Positions 9,534 to 19,146 of a stretch of 64,000 nt of DNA are shown here, piece by piece. A program made the translations under genes and the position numbers. Under the pieces are notes generated by a model, which was not told the origin of the DNA, did not search any database, and saw only the letters and a program-made list of their open reading frames with translations. Position 1 is the first letter of the stretch. Each line of letters begins with the position of its first letter. This stretch comes from Zoogloea dura (GTDB lineage Bacteria; Pseudomonadota; Gammaproteobacteria; Burkholderiales; Rhodocyclaceae): positions 124,001 through 188,000 of the forward strand of contig NZ_JABBGA010000002.1 in the NCBI RefSeq assembly GCF_012927165.1, written 5' to 3'.

Positions 9534-10133
9534 TTACCACCTCTTGTTCGGAGCCGTATCGAGCAACGGCTTGAGCTTCTCGGAAATAGCTTCCCGTGCG
9601 CGGAAAATCCGCGAACGAACCGTGCCGATCGGGCACTCCATGATCGTGGCGATCTCTTCGTAACTCAAACCTTCGATCTCTCGCAGCACGATCGCCGTTC
9701 TCAATTCTTCAGGCAGCGCTTCCATGGCCACATTGACCGTCTCACCGATCTGCTTGGTCATGAGGAGCCGCTCGGGCGTGTTGATGTCACGGAGCTGATC
9801 GCCCTCCTCGAAGGTTTCCGCCTCCTCGGAGTCGAAATCCGTGGATGTGGGCGCACGCCTGCCCTGGGATACGAGGTAATTCTTGGCGGTATTGATCCCT
9901 ATCCGGTAGAGCCATGTATAGAACGCGCTGTCCCCCCGGAACGACGGCAGGGCCCGATAAGCCTTGATGAACGTTTCCTGGGCAACATCCTCCACTTCGG
10001 CGGGATCCCGGATCAATCTCGACAGTAGCCGGGCGAGCTTGCGCTGATACTTGGTCACAAGCAGGCCAAAAGCCTGCTTGTCGCCTCGTTGCACACGCTC
10101 GACCAGTTGCTGGTCAATTTCGCGATCACTCAT
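9534..10133 (-). CDS. rpoE: Extracytoplasmic sigma factor RpoE (AlgU type)
   Basis: 199 residues. Region 2 (KYQRKLARLLSRLI..DVAQETFIKAYRALPSFRG) binds the -10 element and core polymerase. Region 4 (GLSYEEIATIMECPIGTVRSRIFRAREAI) is the helix-turn-helix for the -35 element. First gene of the rpoE-rseA-rseB-rseC-mucD-grx operon and divergent from nadB, the same neighbour as in E. coli. A plausible sigma-E type promoter lies 95-121 bases upstream, suggesting autoregulation. Confidence 0.97.
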   Translation of the reverse strand: MSDREIDQQLVERVQRGDKQAFGLLVTKYQRKLARLLSRLIRDPAEVEDVAQETFIKAYRALPSFRGDSAFYTWLYRIGINTAKNYLVSQGRRAPTSTDFDSEEAETFEEGDQLRDINTPERLLMTKQIGETVNVAMEALPEELRTAIVLREIEGLSYEEIATIMECPIGTVRSRIFRAREAISEKLKPLLDTAPNKRW

Positions 10134-10227
10134 GGTCGGGGAATGTAAACCTTTGTTGCCGTGACCGGACCGGCCACCGACCGCGGAGTATACCGCGAGA
10201 GCCCCGCTTTCCTCGCCAAAGTGTCTT

Positions 10228-10254
10228 CTAGACTCTGCCGCCTGCGTATAGTTC
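10228..10254 (-). promoter_or_regulatory. Candidate sigma-E promoter of rpoE
   Basis: On the minus strand GAACTA (10254-10249), 15 bases, then GTCTAG (10233-10228). This resembles the sigma-E consensus GGAACTT - about 16 - GTCTAA, with the key AAC and TC cores present. A start near 10220 would give an rpoE leader of about 85 nt. Assigned by eye only. Confidence 0.5.
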
Positions 10255-10302
10255 AGTCGCCGAAGGGGTCTTGCGTGCTTCGGTCGGCCGGATGGCCCAT
10301 GC

Positions 10303-10308
10303 TATAGT
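10303..10308 (+). promoter_or_regulatory. Candidate extended -10 promoter of nadB
   Basis: TGCTATAGT contains a TATAGT hexamer preceded by the extended -10 TG. No good -35 hexamer is seen at 16-18 bases. It lies 40 bases upstream of the preferred GTG start of nadB. Confidence 0.4.
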
Positions 10309-10348
10309 CGCCGCTTCGTAATATTGCCCTTTGCGGCACCCCCCTGAA

Positions 10349-11935
10349 GTGACCGCTTTCGATGTCCTCATCCTGGGCAGTGGCCTTGCCGGACAATCCA
10401 TCGCTCTCCGCCTCGCCGATACCCACAAGGTTGCCCTGGTCACCAAACGCTCCCTCGAAGACAGCGCCAGCGCATGGGCCCAAGGTGGAATTGCCGCCGT
10501 GCTGGACCCGGCCGACAGCACCGATGCCCACGTAGCCGATACCCACACCGCCGGTGTCGGCCTGTGCTCCGACAGCGCCACGCGCTTCGTGGTCGAGAAC
10601 GGCCCGCGGGCGATCCGCTGGCTGATCGACCATGGCGTCCCCTTCACCACCGACGCCAGCTCGGCAATCGGCTACCACCTCACCCGGGAAGGTGGCCACG
10701 GCCACCGGCGCGTAATCCACGTGGCGGACGCCACTGGTGCCGCCGTACAGGCCACCCTCACCGAGCAGGTCCGGGCCCATCCGAACATCACGATCTTCGA
10801 GCAGCACATCGCTGTCGACCTGATCATCGGCGACAAGATCGGTCGCCCCGACCAGGGCTGCCTCGGCGCCTACGTGCTCGATATCGCCAGGGACGAGGTG
10901 GTCACCTTTGCCGCACGTCACACCGTGCTGGCTACCGGCGGCACCGGCAAGGTCTACCTGTACACCACCAACCCTGACACCGCCACCGGCGACGGTGTGG
11001 CGATGGCCTGGCGAGCGGGCTGCCAGGTGGCGAACATGGAGTTCATCCAGTTCCACCCCACCTGCCTGTACCACCCGCAGGCCAAATCCTTCCTGATCTC
11101 CGAGGCCGTGCGCGGCGAAGGCGGCCTGCTGCGCCGCCCTGACGGCAGCCGCTTCATGCCGGAGCACGACTCCCGGGAAGAGCTTGCCCCCCGTGACGTG
11201 GTCGCCCGCGCCATCGACTTCGAGATGAAGAAACACGGCCTCGACTGCGTCTTCCTGGACATCAGCCACAAGCCCGCGGCCTTCCTGGAAGAGCACTTCC
11301 CCAACATCCTGGCCCGCTGTGCAGAGCTGGGCATCGACATCACGCGCCAGCCGATCCCGGTCGTGCCCGCCGCCCACTACTCCTGTGGCGGCATCGTGAC
11401 CGACCTGCAGGCACGCACCGGAGTGGCCGGCCTCTACGCCGTCGGCGAATCGGCCTGCACAGGCCTGCACGGCGCCAACCGCCTGGCCAGCAACTCGCTG
11501 CTCGAATGCGTGGTGTATGGCGAAGCGGCAGCCCACGATATCGCCGGCACCCCGCGCGAACTGCCCGACACTCTGCCCCAGTGGGACGAGAGCAGGGTCA
11601 CCGACTCGGACGAAGCCATCGTGATCTCCCACAACTGGGACGAGCTGCGGCGCTTCATGTGGGACTACGTGGGCATCGTGCGCACCAACAAGCGCCTGCA
11701 GCGCGCCCAGCACCGGATCCGCCTGCTGACCCGGGAAATCGAGGAGTTCTACAGCAATTTCCGGATCTCCAACGACCTCATCGAGTTGCGCAACCTGGTC
11801 CTGACCGCCGAGTTGATCGTCCGCAGTGCTCTCAAGCGCAAGGAAAGCCGCGGCCTGCACTTCAGCCGTGATTACCCGCAGACCCTGCCCCGCGCCCGGG
11901 ACACGGTCCTCAAGCCGGGTCGCGGACGGAGCTGA
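10349..11935 (+). CDS. nadB: L-aspartate oxidase
   Basis: 528 residues from GTG 10349 ([24 protein letters not shown]). The Rossmann FAD motif GSGLAG is at the N-terminus, with [13 protein letters not shown] and the C-terminal [18 protein letters not shown] typical of NadB. It oxidises L-aspartate to iminoaspartate, the first step of de novo NAD synthesis, reducing fumarate or oxygen. A TTG six codons earlier (10331) is possible; neither start has a strong ribosome site, and the GTG places FDVLILGSG at the family's usual position. The 3' end overlaps the convergent ygfX-like gene by 26 bases. Confidence 0.95.
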   Translation: MTAFDVLILGSGLAGQSIALRLADTHKVALVTKRSLEDSASAWAQGGIAAVLDPADSTDAHVADTHTAGVGLCSDSATRFVVENGPRAIRWLIDHGVPFTTDASSAIGYHLTREGGHGHRRVIHVADATGAAVQATLTEQVRAHPNITIFEQHIAVDLIIGDKIGRPDQGCLGAYVLDIARDEVVTFAARHTVLATGGTGKVYLYTTNPDTATGDGVAMAWRAGCQVANMEFIQFHPTCLYHPQAKSFLISEAVRGEGGLLRRPDGSRFMPEHDSREELAPRDVVARAIDFEMKKHGLDCVFLDISHKPAAFLEEHFPNILARCAELGIDITRQPIPVVPAAHYSCGGIVTDLQARTGVAGLYAVGESACTGLHGANRLASNSLLECVVYGEAAAHDIAGTPRELPDTLPQWDESRVTDSDEAIVISHNWDELRRFMWDYVGIVRTNKRLQRAQHRIRLLTREIEEFYSNFRISNDLIELRNLVLTAELIVRSALKRKESRGLHFSRDYPQTLPRARDTVLKPGRGRS

Positions 11936-12383
11936 TTCCCCCCCTGCCCGGTGCCGGCTCCACGCCGAACCGGGCAGGGCCCCGCAGACGGGCCCAGCGC
12001 TGCAGCTGCCGCCAATCCCCCGGGAGAAGCTGGTCGGCAAACAACACCATCGCCACACGTCGCCCCTCCTCCTGCCAGACTAGCCAGAGCACGCGCTCAA
12101 GCACCACCGAGGACGGCAGCAACCCAACCGTCCGCTCGCCAGACAAGCCCGGCTCCAGGCACAGCCCTCCATCCTCCTGCAAGGCCAGACGACGGATGCC
12201 CGACTTCCGCCGGTGGATCTGCCACCCCAGCGACACCAGCAGCAATCCCCAGACCGGCCATCCCCAGACGTGCCGGACGGCATCCGGCAGCAGCAGGAAA
12301 GACAAAGCCGCCGCGGCATGAACCCCCGAAACCAGGAGGGTGCACAGCCGCGACGGCTTCATGACTTCAATGACAGCGCTCAT
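11910..12383 (-). CDS. YgfX/CptA-like small membrane protein
   Basis: 157 residues. Two hydrophobic segments separated by a short loop (about 14-32 and 36-53: [32 protein letters not shown]) are followed by a soluble domain with [33 protein letters not shown]. This is the layout of the YgfX/CptA (DUF1434) family; E. coli YgfX inhibits MreB/FtsZ and was proposed as a toxin, a role still debated. It sits 39 bases after fabF and converges on nadB, with a 26-base overlap. Residue 8 (Met, 12362) is an alternative start. Confidence 0.65.
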   Translation of the reverse strand: MSAVIEVMKPSRLCTLLVSGVHAAAALSFLLLPDAVRHVWGWPVWGLLLVSLGWQIHRRKSGIRRLALQEDGGLCLEPGLSGERTVGLLPSSVVLERVLWLVWQEEGRRVAMVLFADQLLPGDWRQLQRWARLRGPARFGVEPAPGRGGISSVRDPA

Positions 12384-12422
12384 GGGACCGGAAAAACTCC
12401 GTGACCCAGAGGCCCCATGGCC

Positions 12423-13658
12423 TCAGACCTTGCGGAACACCAGCGTGCCGTTGGTGCCGCCAAAGCCGAAGTTGTTCTTCACGGCCACGTCGATCTTCAT
12501 CGGGCGGGCCACGTTGGCACAGTAGTCCAGATCGCAGGCCGGATCCTGCTCGAAGATGTTGATGGTGGGGGGCGAAACCTGGTTGTAGATCGCCAGGGTC
12601 GTCAGCACCGACTCGAGACCGCCGGCACCACCGAGCAGGTGACCAGTCATGGACTTGGTGGAATTGACCACCAGTTTCTTGGCCGCATCAGCACCGAAGG
12701 CGAGCCGGATGGCCTCGGTCTCGTTCTTGTCACCCAGCGGCGTGGACGTACCGTGAGCATTGACGTACTGCACCTCGTCCGGATTGACGCCCGCATTCTG
12801 CAGGGCGTTAACCATGCTGCGGCGGGGGCCGTCGGTATCCGGCGCGGTCATGTGATACGCGTCGCCGCTCATGCCGAAACCAGCCAGCTCGGCATAGATG
12901 CGGGCGCCACGCTTCACGGCGTGTTCGTATTCCTCGATCACCAGCACGCCGGCACCTTCGCCCAGCACAAAGCCGTCGCGGTCCTTGTCCCACGGACGGC
13001 TGGCGGTGGCCGGGTCGTCATTGCGGGTGGACAAAGCCTTGGCAGAGGCGAAGCCGCCAACCGCCAGGGGCGTCACAGTGGACTCGGCACCGCCACAGAC
13101 CATCACGTCGGCATCGCCGTACTCGATCATCCGGGCGCTCATGCCGATGGCGTGCAGGCCGGTGGTGCAGGCCGTGACCACCGCCAGGTTCGGGCCCTTG
13201 AGGCCGAACATGATCGACAGGTTGCCGGAGATCATGTTGATGATCGTGCCGGGAATGAAGAAGGGGGAAATCTTGCGGGGGCCGCCGGCGAGGAAATCGT
13301 TGTGCGTATCCTCGATCATGGGCAGGCCGCCGATACCGGAACCGATGTTGACACCGATCCGGTGGGCGTTGGCATCGGTGACTTCGATGCCCGAATCACG
13401 GAAAGCCTGGATGCCCGCAGCGAGGCCGTAATGGATGAAGCCATCCATCCGGCGCGCCTCTTTCGGAGAAAGATAGGCCGCAAGATCGAAATCACGCACT
13501 TCACCGGCAATCTTCACCGGGAAGGACGAGGTATCGAAGCGGGTGATTTCACCGATGCCGGAACGCCCGTTGGTAATGGCGTCCCAAGCTTCAGCCACGG
13601 TATTGCCGACCGGCGAAATGACGCCAAGGCCGGTTACGACGACTCTGCGACGGGTCAA
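12423..13658 (-). CDS. fabF: Beta-ketoacyl-ACP synthase II
   Basis: 411 residues from TTG 13658-13656 (LTRRRVVVTGLGVISPVGN). The thiolase-fold catalytic residues are Cys in VVTACTTGLHAIG, His in NAHGTSTPLGD and His in KSMTGHLLGGAG. It elongates acyl-ACP with malonyl-ACP and is responsible for temperature-dependent 16:1 to 18:1 elongation in E. coli. GGAG lies 6 bases before the TTG. Longer in-frame starts would run into acpP, which ends 17 bases upstream. E. coli FabF has 413 residues. Confidence 0.96.
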   Translation of the reverse strand: MTRRRVVVTGLGVISPVGNTVAEAWDAITNGRSGIGEITRFDTSSFPVKIAGEVRDFDLAAYLSPKEARRMDGFIHYGLAAGIQAFRDSGIEVTDANAHRIGVNIGSGIGGLPMIEDTHNDFLAGGPRKISPFFIPGTIINMISGNLSIMFGLKGPNLAVVTACTTGLHAIGMSARMIEYGDADVMVCGGAESTVTPLAVGGFASAKALSTRNDDPATASRPWDKDRDGFVLGEGAGVLVIEEYEHAVKRGARIYAELAGFGMSGDAYHMTAPDTDGPRRSMVNALQNAGVNPDEVQYVNAHGTSTPLGDKNETEAIRLAFGADAAKKLVVNSTKSMTGHLLGGAGGLESVLTTLAIYNQVSPPTINIFEQDPACDLDYCANVARPMKIDVAVKNNFGFGGTNGTLVFRKV

Positions 13659-13675
13659 GGCAGGCTCCGGGAGTC

Positions 13676-13915
13676 TTACTTCTTGAGATGAGCGGTGACG
13701 TAGTCGATCGCCTGCTGAACGCTGGTGATCTTCTCGGCTTCTTCGTCGGGGATCTCGCACTCGAACTCTTCTTCGAGGGCCATCACCAGTTCGACGGTAT
13801 CGAGGGAGTCGGCACCCAGATCATCAACGAAAGAGGATTCGTTCTTGATCTCGGATTCGTTCACGCCGAGTTGTTCGGCAACGATCTTCTTGACACGCTG
13901 TTCGATGTTTTCCAT
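13676..13915 (-). CDS. acpP: Acyl carrier protein
   Basis: 79 residues, highly acidic. The phosphopantetheine attachment site is Ser37 in [14 protein letters not shown]. It carries growing acyl chains for FabB/F, FabG, FabD and FabH. Intact between fabG and fabF. The AAGGAG ribosome site is 6 bases upstream of ATG. The 87-base gap to fabG leaves room for an internal promoter or processing site, which would fit the far higher demand for ACP than for its neighbours. Confidence 0.98.
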   Translation of the reverse strand: MENIEQRVKKIVAEQLGVNESEIKNESSFVDDLGADSLDTVELVMALEEEFECEIPDEEAEKITSVQQAIDYVTAHLKK

Positions 13916-14002
13916 TTGTGTAACTCCTTCCCAATTTGGCGGGTGAATTCAAAAACCCCCGCATTCTACCAAAAACGCGCACCCTCGCCAGCGCGGCGAG
14001 AC

Positions 14003-14752
14003 TTACGCCATGTACATACCGCCGTTCACGTGCAGGGTCGCCCCCGTCACGTAAGCAGCTGCGGGCGAGGCCAGAAAGCCTACGACGGCCGCGATCTCTT
14101 CGGGTTTGCCGAGGCGGCCAAGGGCGATCTTGCCCTGCAGGGCCTCGCGCTGGGCTTCGGGCAATTCCTTGGTCATGTCGGTATCGATAAAGCCCGGCGC
14201 AACGCAATTGACCGTGATGTTGCGGCTGCCCAGCTCCTGCGCCAGCGCGCGGGTCATGCCCGCCACACCGGCCTTGGCCGCGGCGTAGTTGGCCTGGCCG
14301 GCGTTGCCGGAGCTGCCCACCACCGAGGTGATGTTGATGATGCGGCCGCCACGGGCCTTCATCATGCCGCGCATCACGAGCTTGGACATGCGGAAGACCG
14401 CCTTGAGATTGGTGTCCATCACCGCATCCCACTCGGTATCCTTCATGCGCATCGACAGGTTGTCACGGGTGATGCCGGCGTTATTGACCAGCACCGCCAC
14501 CGCGCCCAGCGTCTTCTCGATATCGGCGATGGCCGCCTCGCAGGCCTCCGCGCTGGTCACATCCAGCGCCAGTCCGCGGCCGCTGATGCCGGCCGCCTCG
14601 AGAGCCGCCTGAATGTCGGCAGCGCCGGATTCGGACGTTGCGGTCCCCACCACAGTGGCGCCCAGTCGACCGAGCTCCAGGGCGATGGCGCGACCGATGC
14701 CGCGGGATGCGCCGGTCACCAGCGCGACCTGACCTTGCAATACCTGACTCAT
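14003..14752 (-). CDS. fabG: 3-oxoacyl-ACP reductase
   Basis: 249 residues from ATG 14752-14750. It is a short-chain dehydrogenase with the cofactor loop TGASRGIGRAI, the NNAG motif and the catalytic Ser/Tyr/Lys (ITSVVGSSGNAGQANYAAAKAG). It reduces 3-ketoacyl-ACP with NADPH. The start overlaps the fabD stop as ATGA (14749-14752). Confidence 0.97.
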   Translation of the reverse strand: MSQVLQGQVALVTGASRGIGRAIALELGRLGATVVGTATSESGAADIQAALEAAGISGRGLALDVTSAEACEAAIADIEKTLGAVAVLVNNAGITRDNLSMRMKDTEWDAVMDTNLKAVFRMSKLVMRGMMKARGGRIINITSVVGSSGNAGQANYAAAKAGVAGMTRALAQELGSRNITVNCVAPGFIDTDMTKELPEAQREALQGKIALGRLGKPEEIAAVVGFLASPAAAYVTGATLHVNGGMYMA

Positions 14753-15684
14753 GCTTCCCCCGTGGTCTTCAACGTTTCTTCCAGACTCGCCACATCGGCG
14801 ATAGCTCCGCCCAGCAGGCTGCCCTCGATGCGCTTGGTCATGCCGGCCAGCACCTTGCCGGGGCCGCACTCGAACACATGGGTGGCGCCGCTGCGGGCGA
14901 TTGCCTGCACGGTCTCGATCCAGCGCACCGGCGAATAGGCCTGGCGCACCAGGGCATCCTTGATGCGGGCGGGCTGATCTTCAACCGCCACATCCACATT
15001 GTTGAGCACCGGGATGGACGGCACGCGCACCTCGATCTCGGACAGGCGCTGCTGCAGGCGTTCAGCAGCAGGCTTCATCAGCGCGCAGTGGAAGGGCGCG
15101 CTGACCGGAAGCAGCACGGCACGCTTGGCGCCACGCGCCTTGGCGGCGGCAATCGCACGCTCCACAGCCGCCTTGGAACCGGCGATCACGATCTGGCCAG
15201 GACTGTTGAGGTTGGCGGCGGACACCACGTCACCCTGCGCCGCTTCGGCACAGGCTTCGGCTGCCGCCGGCTCGTCCAGGCCCAGCAGCGCGGCCATGGC
15301 ACCCTCGCCCTGGGGCACCGCTTCCTGCATCGCCTGGGCGCGCAGGCGCACCAGCTTGACGGCCTCGGCAAAATCGAGGGCTCCGGCAGCCACCAGCGCG
15401 GAGTATTCCCCCAGGCTGTGGCCGGCCACCAGCGACGGAGCCGCGCCACCACGGGCAATCCACTCGCGGTAGACCGCAACGCCAGCGGTGAGCATCAAGG
15501 GCTGGGTATTGACGGTCTGGGCCAGCACCTCGGCCGGACCTTCCGCCACCATCTGCCAGAGATCCTGGCCCAGGGCCTCGGACGCCTCGGCAAAGGCCTG
15601 GCGGATCACGGCGGACTCGCCGTAGGCGGCCATCATGCCGACCGACTGGGAGCCCTGCCCCGGAAACACGAAAGCAAAATTCAT
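14749..15684 (-). CDS. fabD: Malonyl-CoA:ACP transacylase
   Basis: 311 residues. It starts MNFAFVFPGQGSQSVGMM, with the nucleophile Ser in VAGHSLGEYSAL and the catalytic His in PVSAPFHCALMKPA. It transfers malonyl from CoA to ACP. It starts 50 bases after fabH and overlaps fabG. Confidence 0.97.
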   Translation of the reverse strand: MNFAFVFPGQGSQSVGMMAAYGESAVIRQAFAEASEALGQDLWQMVAEGPAEVLAQTVNTQPLMLTAGVAVYREWIARGGAAPSLVAGHSLGEYSALVAAGALDFAEAVKLVRLRAQAMQEAVPQGEGAMAALLGLDEPAAAEACAEAAQGDVVSAANLNSPGQIVIAGSKAAVERAIAAAKARGAKRAVLLPVSAPFHCALMKPAAERLQQRLSEIEVRVPSIPVLNNVDVAVEDQPARIKDALVRQAYSPVRWIETVQAIARSGATHVFECGPGKVLAGMTKRIEGSLLGGAIADVASLEETLKTTGEA

Positions 15685-15734
15685 CGTTGCCTACCTTTGA
15701 ATGGGCTTAAACAAGCACGACGGATTGAAAAGGC

Positions 15735-16700
15735 TCAGAACCGCAGCAGCGTGGCACCCCACGCAAAACCGCCGCCGATGCCTTCGAGAATGACTTTCTG
15801 GCCGCGCTGGATGCGACCGTCCCGCACCGCTTCGTCGAGCGCCAGGGGAATGGAGGCGGCCGAGGTGTTGCCATGATGCGAGACCGTGGCGATCACCTTG
15901 CCCATGGACACACCGAGGCGCTTGCCGGTAGCTTGAATGATTCGGATGTTGGCCTGATGCGGAATCAGCCAGTCCACCTCGTCGAGGGAGACACCACCGA
16001 TCTCCGCGACCTCCCGGGCCACATCGGCCAGCACCTTGACCGCGAACTTGAACACCGCCTGGCCATCCATGCGCAGGAAGGGATCGCCGGTCACGCTGCC
16101 GCGGTTGATCTGGCCGGGCACGCACAGGATCGGGTTGTAGCTGCCATCCGCATGGATTGCCGACGCCAGGATGCCCGGCGCATCCGACGCCTCGAGCACG
16201 ATGGCACCCGCACCGTCGCCGAACAGCACGCAGGTGCCGCGGTCATTCCAGTCCAGGATGCGCGAGAACACCTCGGCACCGACCACCAGGGCGCGCTTGT
16301 GGCTGCCCGAACGGATGAACTTCTCCGCCGTGGCGAGCGCGTACGCAAAACCGGCACAGACCGCCTGCAGGTCAAAAGCCGCGCCGCCATTGGTGATGCC
16401 CAGCTTCGCCTGCAGCAAGGTGGCGGTACTGGGGAAGATGCAGTCCGGCGTGGAGGTGGCGACGATGATCAGGTCGATGTCGCCGGGCAGACAGCCCGCC
16501 GCTTCGATCGCCCGGATGCTGGCCTCATAGGCCAGCTGGCTCGACGTGACGTCAGGCTCGGCCAGATGGCGGGCGTGAATGCCGGTGCGCTCGGTGATCC
16601 ACTCATCGGAAGTGTCGATCCCCCGTGCCACCAGATCATTGTTGGTAACGGGCTTGCCAGGCAGGAAACTGCCTGTCCCGGCCACGCGTGCATGGATCAT
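15735..16700 (-). CDS. fabH: Beta-ketoacyl-ACP synthase III
   Basis: 321 residues. The catalytic triad is Cys in [13 protein letters not shown], His in [10 protein letters not shown] and Asn in [11 protein letters not shown]. It starts each fatty acid by condensing acetyl-CoA with malonyl-ACP. The start overlaps the plsX stop as ATGA (16697-16700). Confidence 0.97.
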   Translation of the reverse strand: MIHARVAGTGSFLPGKPVTNNDLVARGIDTSDEWITERTGIHARHLAEPDVTSSQLAYEASIRAIEAAGCLPGDIDLIIVATSTPDCIFPSTATLLQAKLGITNGGAAFDLQAVCAGFAYALATAEKFIRSGSHKRALVVGAEVFSRILDWNDRGTCVLFGDGAGAIVLEASDAPGILASAIHADGSYNPILCVPGQINRGSVTGDPFLRMDGQAVFKFAVKVLADVAREVAEIGGVSLDEVDWLIPHQANIRIIQATGKRLGVSMGKVIATVSHHGNTSAASIPLALDEAVRDGRIQRGQKVILEGIGGGFAWGATLLRF

Positions 16701-17710
16701 GCGGCAGACCTTTCGCGTTCCATTCGTTCGCTGATGCGCTCGATGAGTCGGTTGCGGGCAGCTTCGGCGGCGCGCCAGATCGCCTGCTCGAAAGCAAAGG
16801 CATCGGCGGAACCATGGCTCTTGACGACCACGCCGCGAAGGCCGAGCAGGGCAGCGCCGTTGTAGCGCCGGGAGTCGAGCTTGTGCTTGAAGCCCTTCAA
16901 GGCGGACATAGCGAAGATCGCCGCCAGCTTGGTGAGCCAGTTGCGGGAGAACTGCTCGCGCAGGAAGGTGGCCATCATCTGGGCCAGGCCTTCGGAGGTC
17001 TTGAGCGCCACATTGCCGACGAAACCATCACAGACGACCACATCCACGGTGCCCTTGTAGATGTCATTGCCTTCCACGTTACCGTAGAAATTGAGGCCGC
17101 TGTTACGAAGCAGCTCTCCGGCCTGTTTGACGGTCTCGTTGCCCTTGATTTCCTCTTCACCGATGTTGAGCAGACCGACGCTGGGCCGCTCATTGTGCTC
17201 CACCGCCGCCACCAGCATGGCCCCCATGATGCCGAACTGCAGGAGATGCTCGGGCGTGCAGTCCACATTGGCGCCCAGGTCGAGCACATGGGTCTGCCCG
17301 CGCAGGGTGGGGAGCGTACTGCAGATCGCCGGACGGTCGATGCCCGGCAGGGTCTTGAGGACGAAGCGGGAGATCGCCATCAGCGCGCCGGTGTTGCCAG
17401 CGGACACGGCCGCCTGTGCCTCGCCCGACTTGACGAGATCCACCGAGACGCGCATTGACGAGTCTTTCTTGCTGCGCATGGCCAGAGCCGGCGGCTCGTC
17501 CATGCCCACCACTTCGGAAGCACGCTGAATGCGCAGCCGTTCGCCGAACTCCGCCTGGGCGGTACCCAGGTGGGGCTCGATGGCCTCGGCGCGCCCGACC
17601 AGCACGACCCGTGCTTCGCGATCAGCCCGCATGAAATGCAGGGCCGCGGGCACGGTCACCGAGGGGCCGTGATCGCCCCCCATGCAATCAATCGCCAGGG
17701 TGACGGTCAT
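16697..17710 (-). CDS. plsX: Phosphate acyltransferase
   Basis: 337 residues. It starts [24 protein letters not shown], the PlsX signature, with [17 protein letters not shown] near the C-terminus. It converts acyl-ACP to acyl-phosphate, the donor for PlsY, linking fatty acid synthesis to phospholipid synthesis at the inner membrane. It lies 78 bases after rpmF, the common rpmF-plsX-fab arrangement. Confidence 0.97.
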   Translation of the reverse strand: MTVTLAIDCMGGDHGPSVTVPAALHFMRADREARVVLVGRAEAIEPHLGTAQAEFGERLRIQRASEVVGMDEPPALAMRSKKDSSMRVSVDLVKSGEAQAAVSAGNTGALMAISRFVLKTLPGIDRPAICSTLPTLRGQTHVLDLGANVDCTPEHLLQFGIMGAMLVAAVEHNERPSVGLLNIGEEEIKGNETVKQAGELLRNSGLNFYGNVEGNDIYKGTVDVVVCDGFVGNVALKTSEGLAQMMATFLREQFSRNWLTKLAAIFAMSALKGFKHKLDSRRYNGAALLGLRGVVVKSHGSADAFAFEQAIWRAAEAARNRLIERISERMERERSAA

Positions 17711-17788
17711 ACGGCGCAGAAAGTTGATTTCATTTGCAAAAACGGCGCGATCACCCGAAGGCGTCGCGCCGCTTCCGAAGCAGGGAGA

Positions 17789-17968
17789 TTACTCGCCCTT
17801 GGCCTTGGCAACCTTCTTGCCACGGTAGACGCCGGACGGCGACACGTGATGACGCAGGTGCACTTCGCCGGTGGTCGGCTCGACGGCCAGCGGGGGGGCA
17901 ACCAGGAAATCGTGGGAACGATGCATACCGCGCTTGGACGGGGACTTCTTGTTCTGTTGGACAGCCAT
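17789..17968 (-). CDS. rpmF: 50S ribosomal protein L32
   Basis: 59 residues, starting [20 protein letters not shown] and ending [14 protein letters not shown] short basic L32 protein without the four-Cys zinc motif found in some phyla. AAGGAG lies 7 bases before ATG 17968-17966. It sits in the usual yceD-rpmF-plsX order. Confidence 0.95.
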   Translation of the reverse strand: MAVQQNKKSPSKRGMHRSHDFLVAPPLAVEPTTGEVHLRHHVSPSGVYRGKKVAKAKGE

Positions 17969-17989
17969 GAAACACTCCTTGAGGAATAC

Positions 17990-18484
17990 TTAAACCTTGC
18001 CGCGCAACTGGCGCAGGACGGCGAAGGGCGAAATCTCTTCATCGACGCCGGCCTTCACCGGCGGTTCGCAATCATTGTGGCGGGGCACCAGAGGCATGGC
18101 GAGGAGCACTTCATCCTCCACCAGCGCCAGCAGATCCGTCGAGGGCTCCACTTCAAGCGCGTCGATTTCGTCGTTCTCGAGCTCGTCTTCCGGCAAAGCC
18201 TCGCCGGGACGGATCAGGAGCAGACGATTCTGCACCTCACAGGGCCACACCACAGCCTCAAGACAGCGCTGGCACTGCAGAACCAGGTCACCCCGGATCG
18301 ACAGATCGACGTAGAGCTTGCCCTCGTCGTCACGCTCACCCTGAAACTCGAAAGTCATCGTCCCGACAGGCTCGAGCAGGGACTCGACCAAACGGCCGAA
18401 GCTCTCTACCGGAACCGTTGCCTGCACGCGGCGCCCATCTCTGGCCAGCGCTCGCAGATCGGTGATGAAGCTTTCTTGCGACAT
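17990..18484 (-). CDS. yceD: YceD family (DUF177) protein
   Basis: 164 residues. It has the DUF177 signature GDLVLQCQRCLEAV, and an acidic C-terminal half ending VDEEISPFAVLRQLRGKV. In plants and some bacteria YceD proteins act in 23S rRNA accumulation; that role is inferred here only from family and from its position before rpmF. It is the first gene of the fab operon. There is no ribosome site before the ATG, and the -10 box ends only 9 bases upstream, so the mRNA is probably leaderless. Confidence 0.9.
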   Translation of the reverse strand: MSQESFITDLRALARDGRRVQATVPVESFGRLVESLLEPVGTMTFEFQGERDDEGKLYVDLSIRGDLVLQCQRCLEAVVWPCEVQNRLLLIRPGEALPEDELENDEIDALEVEPSTDLLALVEDEVLLAMPLVPRHNDCEPPVKAGVDEEISPFAVLRQLRGKV

Positions 18485-18493
18485 AAGCGCGGC

Positions 18494-18522
18494 ATGATAT
18501 TATTTTCGGCTCCCTGTGTCAA
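18494..18522 (-). promoter_or_regulatory. Sigma-70 type promoter of the yceD-rpmF-plsX-fab operon
   Basis: On the minus strand a perfect TTGACA (18522-18517), a 17-base spacer, and TATCAT (18499-18494). Only nine bases separate the -10 box from the ATG of yceD (18484), so initiation should fall 1-3 bases before the start codon. Confidence 0.75.
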
Positions 18523-18568
18523 AACCCTGCATCACTGTCGCCGGGCATTCCCGTCGGCGTCGCCCCCC

Positions 18569-19144
18569 ATGAAAATCGTCCTCGCCTCCACATCGGCCTA
18601 CCGCCGCGAACTCCTGCAGCGTTTCGGCCTCCCCTTCGAAACCGCTCGTCCGGACATCGACGAGTCACCCCTGCCGGATGAAAGCCCCGCCACCACGGCC
18701 GGACGCCTTGCCGAACAGAAGGCCCGCGCCGTAGCGGAGCACCACCCCGACGCGCTGATCATCGGCAGCGATCAGGTCGCACACATGGGCAACACCCGCT
18801 TCGGCAAGCCGGGCAGCGTGGAGCGTGCCGTGGCGCAGCTCCGGTCCATGAGCGGCAAGACGGTGATCTTCCACACCGCCCTGGCCCTGCTCAATACCCG
18901 CAACGGGCGGCTCCAGGTGGACGCAGTCCCGACCGAAGTGCGCTTCCGCCAACTCTCCGAGGCGGAAATCGTCCGCTATGTAGACAAGGAGCGCCCGCTG
19001 GACTGCGCCGGCAGCGCCAAATCCGAAGGGCTCGGCATCACCCTGCTGGAAGCCCTGAGCGGCGACGACCCCACTGCACTGGTGGGCCTGCCCCTGATCG
19101 CCCTGGCCCGCATGCTGCGCAACGAAGGCGTCACCCTGCCCTGA
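18569..19144 (+). CDS. Maf-type nucleotide pyrophosphatase (YceF group)
   Basis: 191 residues from ATG 18569 (MKIVLASTSAYRRELLQRFGLPFE). The Maf fold is shown by ASTSxYRRELL, DIDESP, LIIGSDQV and the C-terminal GLGITLLEALSGDDPTALVGLPL. The CAGSAKSEG motif is that of the YceF (Maf2) group, which hydrolyses 7-methyl-GTP to the monophosphate. Longer open sequence upstream in the same frame crosses the opposing yceD gene and is not used. Divergent from yceD, as often seen. Confidence 0.9.
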   Translation: MKIVLASTSAYRRELLQRFGLPFETARPDIDESPLPDESPATTAGRLAEQKARAVAEHHPDALIIGSDQVAHMGNTRFGKPGSVERAVAQLRSMSGKTVIFHTALALLNTRNGRLQVDAVPTEVRFRQLSEAEIVRYVDKERPLDCAGSAKSEGLGITLLEALSGDDPTALVGLPLIALARMLRNEGVTLP

Positions 19145-19146
19145 CC

